Assembly: GCA_035499295.1 (NCBI GenBank)
Contig: DATJZG010000080.1
Location: forward strand, 1-64,000
Reading direction: 5' to 3'
Length of the DNA: 64,000 nt
Source: DATJZG01 sp035499295
GTDB lineage: Bacteria; Myxococcota; Myxococcia; Myxococcales; Anaeromyxobacteraceae
Within the stretch, counting starts at the first letter, position 1; each line of letters starts with the position of its first letter. Positions 51,287-59,327 of the stretch are shown in pieces. Below the pieces are notes generated by a model. It made no database searches. It had not been told where the DNA came from and saw only the letters and a list, made by a program, of their open reading frames with translations. Made by a program: the position numbers and the translations under genes.

Positions 51287-54200
51287 GTGATCGGCCGCAT
51301 CGTCCGCCTGGCGCTCTCGAAGCCCGGGGTGGTCCTGGGCCTGGCCGTTTCGCTCGTGGTCGGGGGGCTCGCGGCCTTCGAGCTCCTCGACATCGAGGCC
51401 TACCCGAACCCGGTGCCGCCGCTGGTGGAGGTCATCGTCCAGCCCCAGGGCTGGAGCGCCGAAGAGGTGGAGCGCTACGTCACCATCCCGCTGGAGGTGG
51501 AGCTCTCCGGGATGCCCGGGCTGGACCACATCCGCTCCCAGTCCCTCTTCGGCCTCGCAGACGTGAAGGCCTACTTCCGCTGGGGCACCTCGTACCAGGA
51601 GGCGCGCCAGGAGGTGATCAACCGCCTCCAGTTCGTGACTCTGCCGGCCGGGCTGCAGGCGCAGCTGTCGCCCTGGAACGCCATCGGCGAGGTCTTCCGC
51701 TACCGGGTGAAGGGCAAGGGCTACTCCCTCGCCGAGCTCAAGACCGCCGCCGACTGGATCCTGGAGCGGGAGTTCCGGCAGGTGCCGGGGGTGATCGACG
51801 TGACCTCGTTCGGGGGCGAGACGAAGCAGTATCACGTCGACGTCGATCCCAACCTGCTCCGCTCCTACGGGGTCACCCTGGCCCAGCTCCAGCAGGCGCT
51901 CGCGAACGCCAACCTGAACACCGGCGGCCAGCGCATCACCGAGGGCGAGCAGTCGTACACCGTCCGCGGGATCGGGGTCATCCGGTCGACGAAGGACATC
52001 GGCGACGTGGTCGTCGCGCTCCCCAAGGGGGCCCCGGTGCGGGTCCGCGACGTGGCCTCGGTGGTGGTGGGCGCGGCGCCGCGCCTCGGGCAGGTGGGCC
52101 TGGACCAGGAGCCCGAGGTCGTCGAGGGCATCGTGCTCATGCGCTACGGGGAGCGCACCAAGCCCACCCTGAAGGGCATCCACAGGCGGCTCGACGAGAT
52201 CCGCCGGAAGAAGCTCCTGCCCCCGGGGATGGAGATCGAGCCCATCTACGACCGCGGGGCCCTGGTCGCCCTCACCACCCGGACGGTGATGGAGAACCTG
52301 CTCGTCGGCATCCTCCTCGTCTCGGCGGTGCTGGTGGTCTTCCTCGGGAACTGGAAGGCGGCCCTGGTGACGGCGGTGAACATCCCCCTCTCGCTGCTGG
52401 TGGCCTTCATCGGGATGGTGGCCACCGGGACGCCCGCCAACCTCATCTCGCTCGGCGCGGTCGACTTCGGCATCGTGGTCGACTCCACCGTGATCATGGT
52501 GGAGAACGTCTACCGGCACCTCGGGTCGCACGGCAGCGGCACCATGATCCACCGGATCCTGGCGGCCGCTGCCGAGGTGGGCCGGCCCATGGCCTTCTCC
52601 ACCCTGGTCATCGGGGTCGCCTTTCTCCCGCTCTTCACCATGACCGGCGTGTCGGGAGTGATCTTCTCGCCCATGGCGCACACCTACGCCTTCGCCATCG
52701 GCGGGGCCTTCGTGCTCGCCATCACCCTCACCCCGGTGGTCCTGTCGCGCGCGCTCAAGGCGCGGGAGGAGGACCGGGAGAGCCGGGTGATGCAGTTCCT
52801 CCACCGCCTCTACACGCCGGTCATCCGCGCCGCCATCCGCAAGCCGGGAGCGGCGGTGGCGGCGGCGCTCCTGCCGGTGCTGGCGGGGCTCTCCCTCTTT
52901 CACTTCGTGGGCGCCGAGTTCATGCCCAAGCTGGAGGAGGGGAACTTCTGGATCCGCGCCACGCTCCCCACCTCCGTCTCCCTCGAGGAGTCCACCAAGT
53001 ACGTGGGTCGCATGCGCGCCATCGTCCGCGCCCATCCGGAGGTGGCGGCGGTGGTGTCGCAGCTCGGGCGTCCCGACGACGGGACCGACGTCTCCGGCTT
53101 CAACAACATCGAGCTCTTCGCGCCGCTGCGCCCGTTCGGCGAGTGGAGGCACGGGCTGACGAAGGAGGGGCTCACCCACACCCTCTCCGGCGAGCTCACC
53201 GACGCCTTCCCCGGGGTGGTGTTCAACTTCTCCCAGATGATCGGCGACAACGTGGAGGAGGCGCTCTCGGGGGTGAAGGGGGAGAACACCGTCAAGGTGG
53301 TGGGGCCGGACATTCGCGTCAACGAGGGGCTGGGCGACAACATCTCCGACGTCATGGAGGGCGTCCGCGGCGTCCACGACCTCGGCATGTTCCGTTCCCT
53401 GGGCCAGCCGAGCGTCAAGGTCTCGACCGACCGCGTCCGCGCCGCCCGCTACGGGCTCAACACCGGCGACGTCGAGGCGGTGGTCCAGGCGGCGGTGGGC
53501 GGCCAGTCCGCCACCCAGGTGTACGAGGGCGAGAAGCACTTCGACGCGGTGATCCGGCTCCAGGAGCCCTACCGCAACAGCGCCGCGGCCATCCGCCGCA
53601 TCCCGCTCTTCGCGCCCGACGGGACGCAGATCGCCCTGGGGGACGTGGCCGACGTGATCGAGGAGGACGGCCCGGCGGTGGTCTTCCGCGAGGACGGGCG
53701 CCGCTACACGCCGGTGAAGTTCTCGGTGCGCGGGCGCGACCTCGCCTCCACCATCCGCGAGGCCCAGGACCGCATCGCGCAGAAGGTGAAGCTGCCCTGG
53801 GACACGCACCTCGAGTGGGCGGGGCAGATCAACGAGCTCGCCGATGCGGTGCGGCGGCTGGCGCTCATCATCCCCATCACCCTCATCGCCATGGGGTTCC
53901 TCGTGCACCTGGCGGTGAGGAACACCCGGGACGTGGTGGTGGTGCTCATGTCCATCCTGGTCGCCTGCGCCGGCGGGGTCGTTTCGCTGGCGCTCTCCGG
54001 GATCCACTTCTCGGTGTCCGCGGCGATGGGATTCATCTCCATCTTCGGCATCGCCATCCAGGGAGCCATCCTGGTGGTGAACTACGCCCAGCAGCAGTGG
54101 GCGGAGGGGTTCGGCCTGGCGGAGGGCGCGCGCATCGCCGCGGAGAAGCGGCTGCGCCCGGTCCTCATGACCACCATCGTCGCCACCCTGGGGCTCTTGC

Positions 54201-54388
54201 CGGCAGCGCTCTCCAACGACATCGGCGCCCAGACGCAGAAGCCGCTCGCTGTGGTGGTCATCGGCGGATCCCTGGCGCTCGCGATCTTCACCCCCATCCT
54301 GCAGCCGGCCATGCTGGTCGTCTTCCACCGGCGCCGGTTCCCGGCGGCGGCCCCGCCGGCAGGCCAGGCCCCGCAAGCCTCGCGCTAG
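51287..54388 (+). CDS. Heavy-metal efflux RND transporter, CzcA/CusA family
   Basis: 1,033 residues, 12 transmembrane helices with two large periplasmic loops. TM4 carries GAVDFGIVVDSTVIMVEN, the Asp-Asp-Glu proton-relay signature of the heavy-metal (HME) RND branch, closer to CzcA (Zn/Co/Cd) than to the CusA (Cu/Ag) version. The late HFSVSAAMGFISIFGIAIQG segment is the matching TM10 region. GTG start. Third gene of a compact tripartite pump operon; no metal sensor gene is adjacent. Confidence 0.95.
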   Translation: MIGRIVRLALSKPGVVLGLAVSLVVGGLAAFELLDIEAYPNPVPPLVEVIVQPQGWSAEEVERYVTIPLEVELSGMPGLDHIRSQSLFGLADVKAYFRWGTSYQEARQEVINRLQFVTLPAGLQAQLSPWNAIGEVFRYRVKGKGYSLAELKTAADWILEREFRQVPGVIDVTSFGGETKQYHVDVDPNLLRSYGVTLAQLQQALANANLNTGGQRITEGEQSYTVRGIGVIRSTKDIGDVVVALPKGAPVRVRDVASVVVGAAPRLGQVGLDQEPEVVEGIVLMRYGERTKPTLKGIHRRLDEIRRKKLLPPGMEIEPIYDRGALVALTTRTVMENLLVGILLVSAVLVVFLGNWKAALVTAVNIPLSLLVAFIGMVATGTPANLISLGAVDFGIVVDSTVIMVENVYRHLGSHGSGTMIHRILAAAAEVGRPMAFSTLVIGVAFLPLFTMTGVSGVIFSPMAHTYAFAIGGAFVLAITLTPVVLSRALKAREEDRESRVMQFLHRLYTPVIRAAIRKPGAAVAAALLPVLAGLSLFHFVGAEFMPKLEEGNFWIRATLPTSVSLEESTKYVGRMRAIVRAHPEVAAVVSQLGRPDDGTDVSGFNNIELFAPLRPFGEWRHGLTKEGLTHTLSGELTDAFPGVVFNFSQMIGDNVEEALSGVKGENTVKVVGPDIRVNEGLGDNISDVMEGVRGVHDLGMFRSLGQPSVKVSTDRVRAARYGLNTGDVEAVVQAAVGGQSATQVYEGEKHFDAVIRLQEPYRNSAAAIRRIPLFAPDGTQIALGDVADVIEEDGPAVVFREDGRRYTPVKFSVRGRDLASTIREAQDRIAQKVKLPWDTHLEWAGQINELADAVRRLALIIPITLIAMGFLVHLAVRNTRDVVVVLMSILVACAGGVVSLALSGIHFSVSAAMGFISIFGIAIQGAILVVNYAQQQWAEGFGLAEGARIAAEKRLRPVLMTTIVATLGLLPAALSNDIGAQTQKPLAVVVIGGSLALAIFTPILQPAMLVVFHRRRFPAAAPPAGQAPQASR

Positions 54389-54840
54389 GGTCGCTGCAGC
54401 GTCCCCGAGTGCGAGAAGGGCAGGTCGATGACGCCGAGCGGGCTCTCCACCCCCGCCACCCCCTTGAGCTCGTAGGGGACGTCCTCCCTCGACTGGGCGA
54501 GCGCCAGCAGACTGTCGAGGTCCCCGAAGAGCACCCGCGCCGGCACCGCGACCACCGCGGTGCCGTTCGCCGGGAGGCGAGCGCCCTCCGGGAGCGAGCC
54601 CTCCGCCAGGGGGCGCCCCCGCACCGAGACCCGCCAGGAGACGCGGGCGACCGAGAGCTCCCTTGCGTTCGGGTTCGCGACCTCGAACCGGCAGGAGACC
54701 GTCGCCCCCTTGGCGTCGATCTCGGTGAGCTCCGCGGAGAGGAACTGCACCGTGGGGCGGCGAAAGTCCGGGCCCAGGCCGCCCAGGGAGGCGCACTCGG
54801 TGAGAAGGGGGAGGAGGGCGAGCCAGGCGAGCGAGCGCAT
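54385..54840 (-). CDS. LEA type 2-like lipoprotein
   Basis: 151 residues. Signal MRSLAWLALLPLLTECASL with a Cys after Glu, an imperfect lipobox, so lipidation is uncertain. The mature part reads as a single LEA_2/WHy immunoglobulin-like domain: SCRFEVANPNARELSVARVSWRV is its key strand pair. Such proteins sit in the periplasm or on the outer membrane, role unclear. The 3' end overlaps the pump gene by 4 bases, convergent. Confidence 0.8.
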   Translation of the reverse strand: MRSLAWLALLPLLTECASLGGLGPDFRRPTVQFLSAELTEIDAKGATVSCRFEVANPNARELSVARVSWRVSVRGRPLAEGSLPEGARLPANGTAVVAVPARVLFGDLDSLLALAQSREDVPYELKGVAGVESPLGVIDLPFSHSGTLQRP

Positions 54841-54926
54841 CGCCGCCTCTCTACCGGGATCGGGGGATCCGCGCCACCGCCGCCTTTCTCTGGACACCGC
54901 GATATCGCGCCAGCAGAATGTGAGGC

Positions 54927-55400
54927 GTGCGCCCCCTGCTTCCCCCTCCCATGACCCGCGAGGAGTTCGACGAGAAGAACCGTCGCCTCCTCGCCGGCGA
55001 CCGGTGGCTGGCGGAGGAAGACATCAAGAGCTGGGAGGCCGGGCGCGATTGGCTGCTCGGGCAGCTCACCCAGGACGACGGCTTCCTGCTGCGGCGCCGC
55101 TTCCCCCGGCTCCGCCTCGAGCTCCCGGCGCACATCGCCGGCGTCGGGCGCGCGGTCACCGACGACATCGGGTTCTCCGGCGTGCGGCTCGCCCCCTCGG
55201 TACCGCTCACCGCGCTCCGGGAAGGGGACGAGGCGAGCGTCCGGCTCTCCCTCTTCGGCCGGTCGATCTACGTGCTCGGCCGCGTGCGCTGGCTCGGCCC
55301 CATGCACCTCGGCGTGGCGCTCGACTCCGTCCACCCCGCCGACGAGCGGGCCCTGCAAGCGGCGGTCCTGGCGGGTTACCTCGATCGATTCGCCTCCTAG
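54927..55400 (+). CDS. PilZ domain protein
   Basis: 157 residues. A helical N-terminus (residues 10-50) is followed by a PilZ domain: RRRFPRLRLELPAHIAG supplies the Arg cluster and DIGFSGVRL the D/NxSxxG motif, both needed for cyclic di-GMP binding. The GTG at 54927 has GAGG only one base away; the ATG at 54951 is an alternative without a Shine-Dalgarno. It lies 76 bases upstream of dnaB on the same strand. Confidence 0.85.
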   Translation: MRPLLPPPMTREEFDEKNRRLLAGDRWLAEEDIKSWEAGRDWLLGQLTQDDGFLLRRRFPRLRLELPAHIAGVGRAVTDDIGFSGVRLAPSVPLTALREGDEASVRLSLFGRSIYVLGRVRWLGPMHLGVALDSVHPADERALQAAVLAGYLDRFAS

Positions 55401-55403
55401 AGG

Positions 55404-55464
55404 TTTCCACAGGCCGTCCACCTTCCGTTCAGGCCGATTCCACCGAAGATTTCGACTTTTCCAC
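55404..55464 (+). promoter_or_regulatory. Three TTCCAC repeats upstream of dnaB
   Basis: TTTCCACA (55404-55411), ATTCCACC (55437-55444) and TTTTCCACC (55457-55465), same orientation, spaced 33 and 21 bases. They resemble degenerate DnaA boxes (TTATCCACA; two at 7 of 9). Confidence 0.35.
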
Positions 55465-55476
55465 CGAGCATCTACG

Positions 55477-56892
55477 GTGATGCCGTCGGAGTCGGCTGTT
55501 ACCATGCGCGCCGCGATGGCCGAGGCGTTGGCGCTGAGGGGGGTCCGCGATCTACCCCACAACCTGGAAGCCGAGCAGGCGGTGCTCGGCGCGATCCTGC
55601 TCGACGACACCGCCCTCGACCAGGTGGCGCCGCTCGTCCTGGCGGAGGACTTCTACTCGCTCGCGCACCAGCACGTCTACACGGTGTTCGCGGAGCTGGC
55701 CAAGGAGACCCGCAAGATCGACGCGGTGATGGTGCAGCAGCGGCTCGACTCGAAGGGGCTGCTCGGCGGCCACGTCCCTCGCGACCTCCCCTTCGCGCTC
55801 GCCTCGGCGGTGGGCACGGCCGCCAACGTCAAGCACTACGCCGAGGTGGTGAGCGAGCTCTCGCGCCTGCGGCGCATGATGCTGACCGCGCAGCGGGTGG
55901 TGGAGCGCGGATACGAGGCCGGCTCCCGGGTCCGCGACTTCCTCGAGGAGGCCCAGCAGGACGTCTTCTCCGCCGCGCAAGGCTCCTCGCTCGAGACCAT
56001 GAAGCCGTTCTCCGAGGCCATGGCGGTGGCCCTCGACCGGCTGGAGCTCATCCACAAGCGGGCGCAGGAAGGGCTCTCGCACATCACCGGCATCCCCACC
56101 GGGCTGCCCTGGCTCGACGACCAGACCCTGGGGCTCCAGCCCGGCACCCTCTGTATCGTCGCCGCGCGCCCCTCGGTGGGAAAGACGGCGCTGGCGCTCA
56201 ACGTCGCCGGCCACGCCGCCACCCATGCCGCCAAGAAGGTGGTCTTCTTCTCGCTGGAGATGCCTTCCGACCAGCTCGCCCTGCGCATGCTGGCGAGCGA
56301 GGCCAAGCTCGATTCCGAGCGCATCGGCAAGGGAAAGCTCGCCCGCCACGACTGGGATCGCATCATGGTGCAGGGGGACAAGCTCATGGGGGCGCCGATC
56401 TGGTTCGACGACTCCTTCGCCCTCTCCCCGGTCGAGCTCCGCTCCAAGTGCCGCAAGCTGAAGCGCGAGGCCGGGCTCGACCTGGTGGTGATCGACTACC
56501 TGCAGCTCATGCACGCGCAGTCCGAGCGCGCCAGCCAGTCGCGCGAGCAGGAGATCGCCACCATCAGCCGGTCCCTCAAGGCTCTCGCGAAGGAGCTCGG
56601 GGTGCCGGTCCTCGCCCTCTCCCAGCTCAACCGCGCGGTGGAGAAGCGCAAGGGGGAGCGCCCCATGCTCGCCGACCTGCGCGAGTCGGGAGCCATCGAG
56701 CAGGACGCCGACATCGTCATGTTCCTGCACCGCCCCGACCAGGGGGACGGCGACGCCGGCCCCCAGATCAACGCCGAGGTCCAGGACGTGGAGCTCATCC
56801 TGGCGAAGCACCGCCAGGGCCCGACCGGGCTGGTGCCGCTCGTCTTCTTCAAGAAGCACACCTTCTTCGCCGAGCGAAAGCGCGACGCCTGA
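55477..56892 (+). CDS. dnaB: Replicative DNA helicase
   Basis: 471 residues, usual length. Hexameric 5'-3' fork helicase. N-terminal DnaG-binding domain (LPHNLEAEQAVLGAILLDD), RecA-like C-domain with Walker A ARPSVGKTALAL, Walker B LDLVVIDYLQLM, DnaB motif EIATISRSLKALAKEL and the SGAIEQDADIVMFLHR segment. No intein. GTG at 55477 or ATG at 55480; the alignment does not decide. In relatives dnaB often follows rplI, but here they lie 47 kb apart. Confidence 0.96.
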   Translation: MMPSESAVTMRAAMAEALALRGVRDLPHNLEAEQAVLGAILLDDTALDQVAPLVLAEDFYSLAHQHVYTVFAELAKETRKIDAVMVQQRLDSKGLLGGHVPRDLPFALASAVGTAANVKHYAEVVSELSRLRRMMLTAQRVVERGYEAGSRVRDFLEEAQQDVFSAAQGSSLETMKPFSEAMAVALDRLELIHKRAQEGLSHITGIPTGLPWLDDQTLGLQPGTLCIVAARPSVGKTALALNVAGHAATHAAKKVVFFSLEMPSDQLALRMLASEAKLDSERIGKGKLARHDWDRIMVQGDKLMGAPIWFDDSFALSPVELRSKCRKLKREAGLDLVVIDYLQLMHAQSERASQSREQEIATISRSLKALAKELGVPVLALSQLNRAVEKRKGERPMLADLRESGAIEQDADIVMFLHRPDQGDGDAGPQINAEVQDVELILAKHRQGPTGLVPLVFFKKHTFFAERKRDA

Positions 56893-56941
56893 AGGGCCGG
56901 AGCGGCGAGGCTCGGGGTCGCCCGCGGTGCGTCGCCGCCCC

Positions 56942-57700
56942 CTACAACCTGGCCTGGAGCGCCGCGTCCAGGTAGCGCTCCACCACCCGCTTGGCGCGGC
57001 GGGCCGCGTCCTCGAGCGGGACCCCCTGCGCGAGGAGTCCGGCCACGGCGCTGGCGAGCCGGCAGCCGGTGCCGCGGGCGGTCCCCGGGCGCCGCCGCCC
57101 CGCCAGCCGCGTCACCCGGCGGCCGCGGACGAGGAGGTCGACGGGCGGGCCGGCGCGGTGCCCTCCCTTCACCAGCACCGCGGCCGCGCCCAGCTCGCGG
57201 GCCGCGCGCACCGCCTCCTCCTCGGAACCGAGGGCCCGGCCGGCGAGGAGCTCGAGCTCCGGCCAGTTCGGGGTGAGGAGGGTGGCCCGGGCGAGGAGCG
57301 GCCCGAGCGCCCGGCGGGGCGTCCTCCCGCCGCCGTCGAGGAGCGGCAGGCCCGAGGAGGCGGCCAGCACCGGGTCGACGACGAGGGGAATGCGAGAGAG
57401 GGCCGGGCGGGAGAGGCGCTCGGCCAGCGCCGCGGCGTTCGCGGCGGTGGCGACCATCCCGGTCTTGGCGGCGCGCGGGCGCTCCCCTCCTCCCTCGAGG
57501 AGGGCGTCGAGCTGCGCCCGCACGAAGGCCGGCGACACCGGCTCCACGGCGCGGGCGCCGCCCGGGCCCTGGGCGGTGAGGGCGGTGGCGACCGCGAAGC
57601 CGCGTGCGCCCACGGCCGCGAGCGCCTCCAGGTCCGCGAGGAGCCCGGCTCCGCCGCTCGGGTCGAGGCCGGCGAGGACGAGGACTCTCGCGCCCGTCAC
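56942..57700 (-). CDS. thiD: Hydroxymethylpyrimidine/phosphomethylpyrimidine kinase
   Basis: 252 residues from the GTG at 57700. Phosphorylates HMP and HMP-P in thiamine synthesis. Ribokinase-fold signatures: ARVLVLAGLDPSGGAGLLADLEA, VVDPVLAASSG, LLTPNWPELELLAG, and the anion-hole/catalytic segment RGTGCRLASAVAGLLAQG. The catalytic position of the last motif reads RGTGCR, as in other ThiD proteins. The start overlaps the upstream amidotransferase stop by four bases (GTGA). Confidence 0.94.
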   Translation of the reverse strand: MTGARVLVLAGLDPSGGAGLLADLEALAAVGARGFAVATALTAQGPGGARAVEPVSPAFVRAQLDALLEGGGERPRAAKTGMVATAANAAALAERLSRPALSRIPLVVDPVLAASSGLPLLDGGGRTPRRALGPLLARATLLTPNWPELELLAGRALGSEEEAVRAARELGAAAVLVKGGHRAGPPVDLLVRGRRVTRLAGRRRPGTARGTGCRLASAVAGLLAQGVPLEDAARRAKRVVERYLDAALQARL

Positions 57701-58407
57701 GGCCGCCGTCCCCGGGCGGCGTCCACCAGGCCGCGATACAAGGCTCGGTGACGCGGCTCGTGGCGGCTCGCCGCCTCCGGGTGCCACTGCACGCCCAGAG
57801 CGAACGGCACCTCGGGCACCTCGAGCGCCTCGACCACGCCGTCGGGCGCGCGCGCCGACACCACGGTGCCGGGGCCGACCTGCCGCACCGCCTGGTGGTG
57901 GGTGCTGTTCACCGGCAGCGGGGATTCCCCGACCAGCCGTGCCAAGAGCGACCCGGGGGTCACCTCGACGAGGTGGCTCGGGACGTCCTTCGGCGCCGGC
58001 TGCTCGTGCGAGACGCCCAGGTCCTCGGGGAGGTGCTGGTAGAGGGCGCCTCCCTTCGCTACCGCCAGCAGCTGCATCCCGCCGCACACCCCGAGGAGCG
58101 GCAGCCCCGCCGAGAGCGCCCCGAGCGCCATCGCCCACTCGAAGTCGGTGCGATCGGGCCGCGTCGGGCCGCAGGAGGGTCGGCGCGCCTCTCCGTAGCG
58201 CTCCGGAGGAATGTCGAAGGCGCCCCCGGCGAGGAGGATGCCGTCGCAGAGGGTCAGGTACTCGCTCGCCGCCGAGGTCTCGCGACAGGCGAGCGGGAGG
58301 GGGAGGCCGCCGGCTTCCCACACCGCGTCCACGTAGGCGCGCGCCAACTGGAAGCGCCCCTCGACCGCGTCGAGGTCGAGCGGGATCCCGATGCGCGGGA
58401 GGCTCAC
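57697..58407 (-). CDS. Class I glutamine amidotransferase, peptidase C26 family
   Basis: 236 residues. Catalytic triad Cys108 (LLGVCGGMQLL), His209 and Glu211 (GVQWHPEA); GILLAGGAFDIPPERYG and SSTHHQAV-like VNSTHHQAV match gamma-glutamyl-GABA hydrolase (PuuD-type) proteins. It sits between thiE and thiD with four-base overlaps on both sides, so it is translated as part of a thiamine operon, though the family is known for gamma-glutamyl hydrolysis. A thiamine-precursor role is possible but unproven. Confidence 0.92.
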   Translation of the reverse strand: MSLPRIGIPLDLDAVEGRFQLARAYVDAVWEAGGLPLPLACRETSAASEYLTLCDGILLAGGAFDIPPERYGEARRPSCGPTRPDRTDFEWAMALGALSAGLPLLGVCGGMQLLAVAKGGALYQHLPEDLGVSHEQPAPKDVPSHLVEVTPGSLLARLVGESPLPVNSTHHQAVRQVGPGTVVSARAPDGVVEALEVPEVPFALGVQWHPEAASRHEPRHRALYRGLVDAARGRRP

Positions 58408-59057
58408 GCCCGGCGCTCCCGGGCCCCGGCGGCGAAGCGGGCCGCCAGCGCCCTGGCCCGCTCGCGGACGTCGCCGCGCGCGAACAGGTCCTCGACGATG
58501 GCCGCCGCGGCGGCCCCGGCCGACGCCACCTCGTCCACCGTCTCGAGGGTGATGCCGCCGATCGCCACCACCGGGGCGGGGAGCGACCCGGCGACCCGGC
58601 GGAGCGCCTCCAGCCCGCGCGGGGCGACCGCGATCTCCTTCGTCCGGGTGGCGAAGAGGGGCCCGAAGCCGACGTGGTCCGCCCCCTCGGAGAGAGCCGC
58701 GCTTGCGTCCGCGAGGGTCCGGCAGCTGCGGCCGACGAGGAGGTCGTCGCCGACGATCCGCCGCGCCTCGGCGGGAGGGAGGTCATCGTCCCCCACGTGG
58801 ACGCCGTCGGCGCCGGCGAGCCGCGCCAGGTCCGCGCGGTCGTTCACGATGACGAGGGCTCGGTCGGCGAGGCGCTCGACGAGCCTCGTCGCCACCTCGA
58901 GCACCTCGCCCGCGGGGCTCCGCTTCATCCGCACCTGCACCACCTTCGCGCCGCCCTCCACGGCCAGGAGGCCGCGCTCCACCGGATCCTCGTCGCCGAC
59001 GATGGCGTACAGGCCGCGGAGGCGGGAGAGGCGGCTCTGTCGGGTCGACCGCTCCAC
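58404..59057 (-). CDS. thiE: Thiamine-phosphate synthase
   Basis: 217 residues from the GTG at 59057. Joins HMP-PP with thiazole phosphate. TIM-barrel signatures: GLYAIVGDEDP, VVQVRMKR, ALVIVNDRADLARLAGADGVHVG, the phosphate-binding VAIGGITLETVDEV and GAAAAAIV. Usual length about 210. The start is chosen to match the family; an upstream in-frame ATG at 59165 would add an unlikely N-terminus across the promoter of the divergent gene. No TPP riboswitch was recognised upstream. Confidence 0.92.
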   Translation of the reverse strand: MERSTRQSRLSRLRGLYAIVGDEDPVERGLLAVEGGAKVVQVRMKRSPAGEVLEVATRLVERLADRALVIVNDRADLARLAGADGVHVGDDDLPPAEARRIVGDDLLVGRSCRTLADASAALSEGADHVGFGPLFATRTKEIAVAPRGLEALRRVAGSLPAPVVAIGGITLETVDEVASAGAAAAAIVEDLFARGDVRERARALAARFAAGARERRA

Positions 59058-59077
59058 GGGGAAACGTTCGCATGCGC

Positions 59078-59106
59078 TTGACGCCCCGGCAAGCCGGGCA
59101 TATTTT
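59078..59106 (+). promoter_or_regulatory. Promoter of the 60-aa protein/DegP operon
   Basis: TTGACG (59078-59083), 17-base spacer, TATTTT (59101-59106). Leader of about 30 bases with GAAGG before the ATG. A strong match for this genome. Confidence 0.7.
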
Positions 59107-59142
59107 CCCGCCTCCCCGCGAAAGCGAAGTCCCGAAGGTCCC

Positions 59143-59325
59143 ATGGCCGACACGTTCGAGAACAAGGTCGTCGATCGTCGAGTGGTGCAGCGCTACCTCC
59201 GCAAGGGGGTGGTCGACGAGAAGGAATACGAGCAGTACCTGAAGAAGCTCCCCGACGTGGGCGAGCAGGCGGTGCCGATCGAGGCGGAGATCGAGCACGT
59301 CGACACCGAGCCCGACGACGAGTAG
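59143..59325 (+). CDS. Small acidic protein, 60 residues, unknown
   Basis: Residues 1-35 are helical and charged (ENKVVDRRVVQRYLRKGVVDEKEYEQYL); the tail is acidic (EAEIEHVDTEPDDE). No membrane segment or Cys. It has a near-consensus promoter and a stop two bases before the DegP-like protease start, so it is the leader gene of that operon. The N-terminal part resembles a short helix-turn-helix hairpin, but I do not recognise a family. Confidence 0.75.
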   Translation: MADTFENKVVDRRVVQRYLRKGVVDEKEYEQYLKKLPDVGEQAVPIEAEIEHVDTEPDDE

Positions 59326-59327
59326 CC

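Noticed and set aside
59058..59142. TPP riboswitch upstream of thiE
   Set aside because: The conserved thi-box elements are absent in the short divergent gap.
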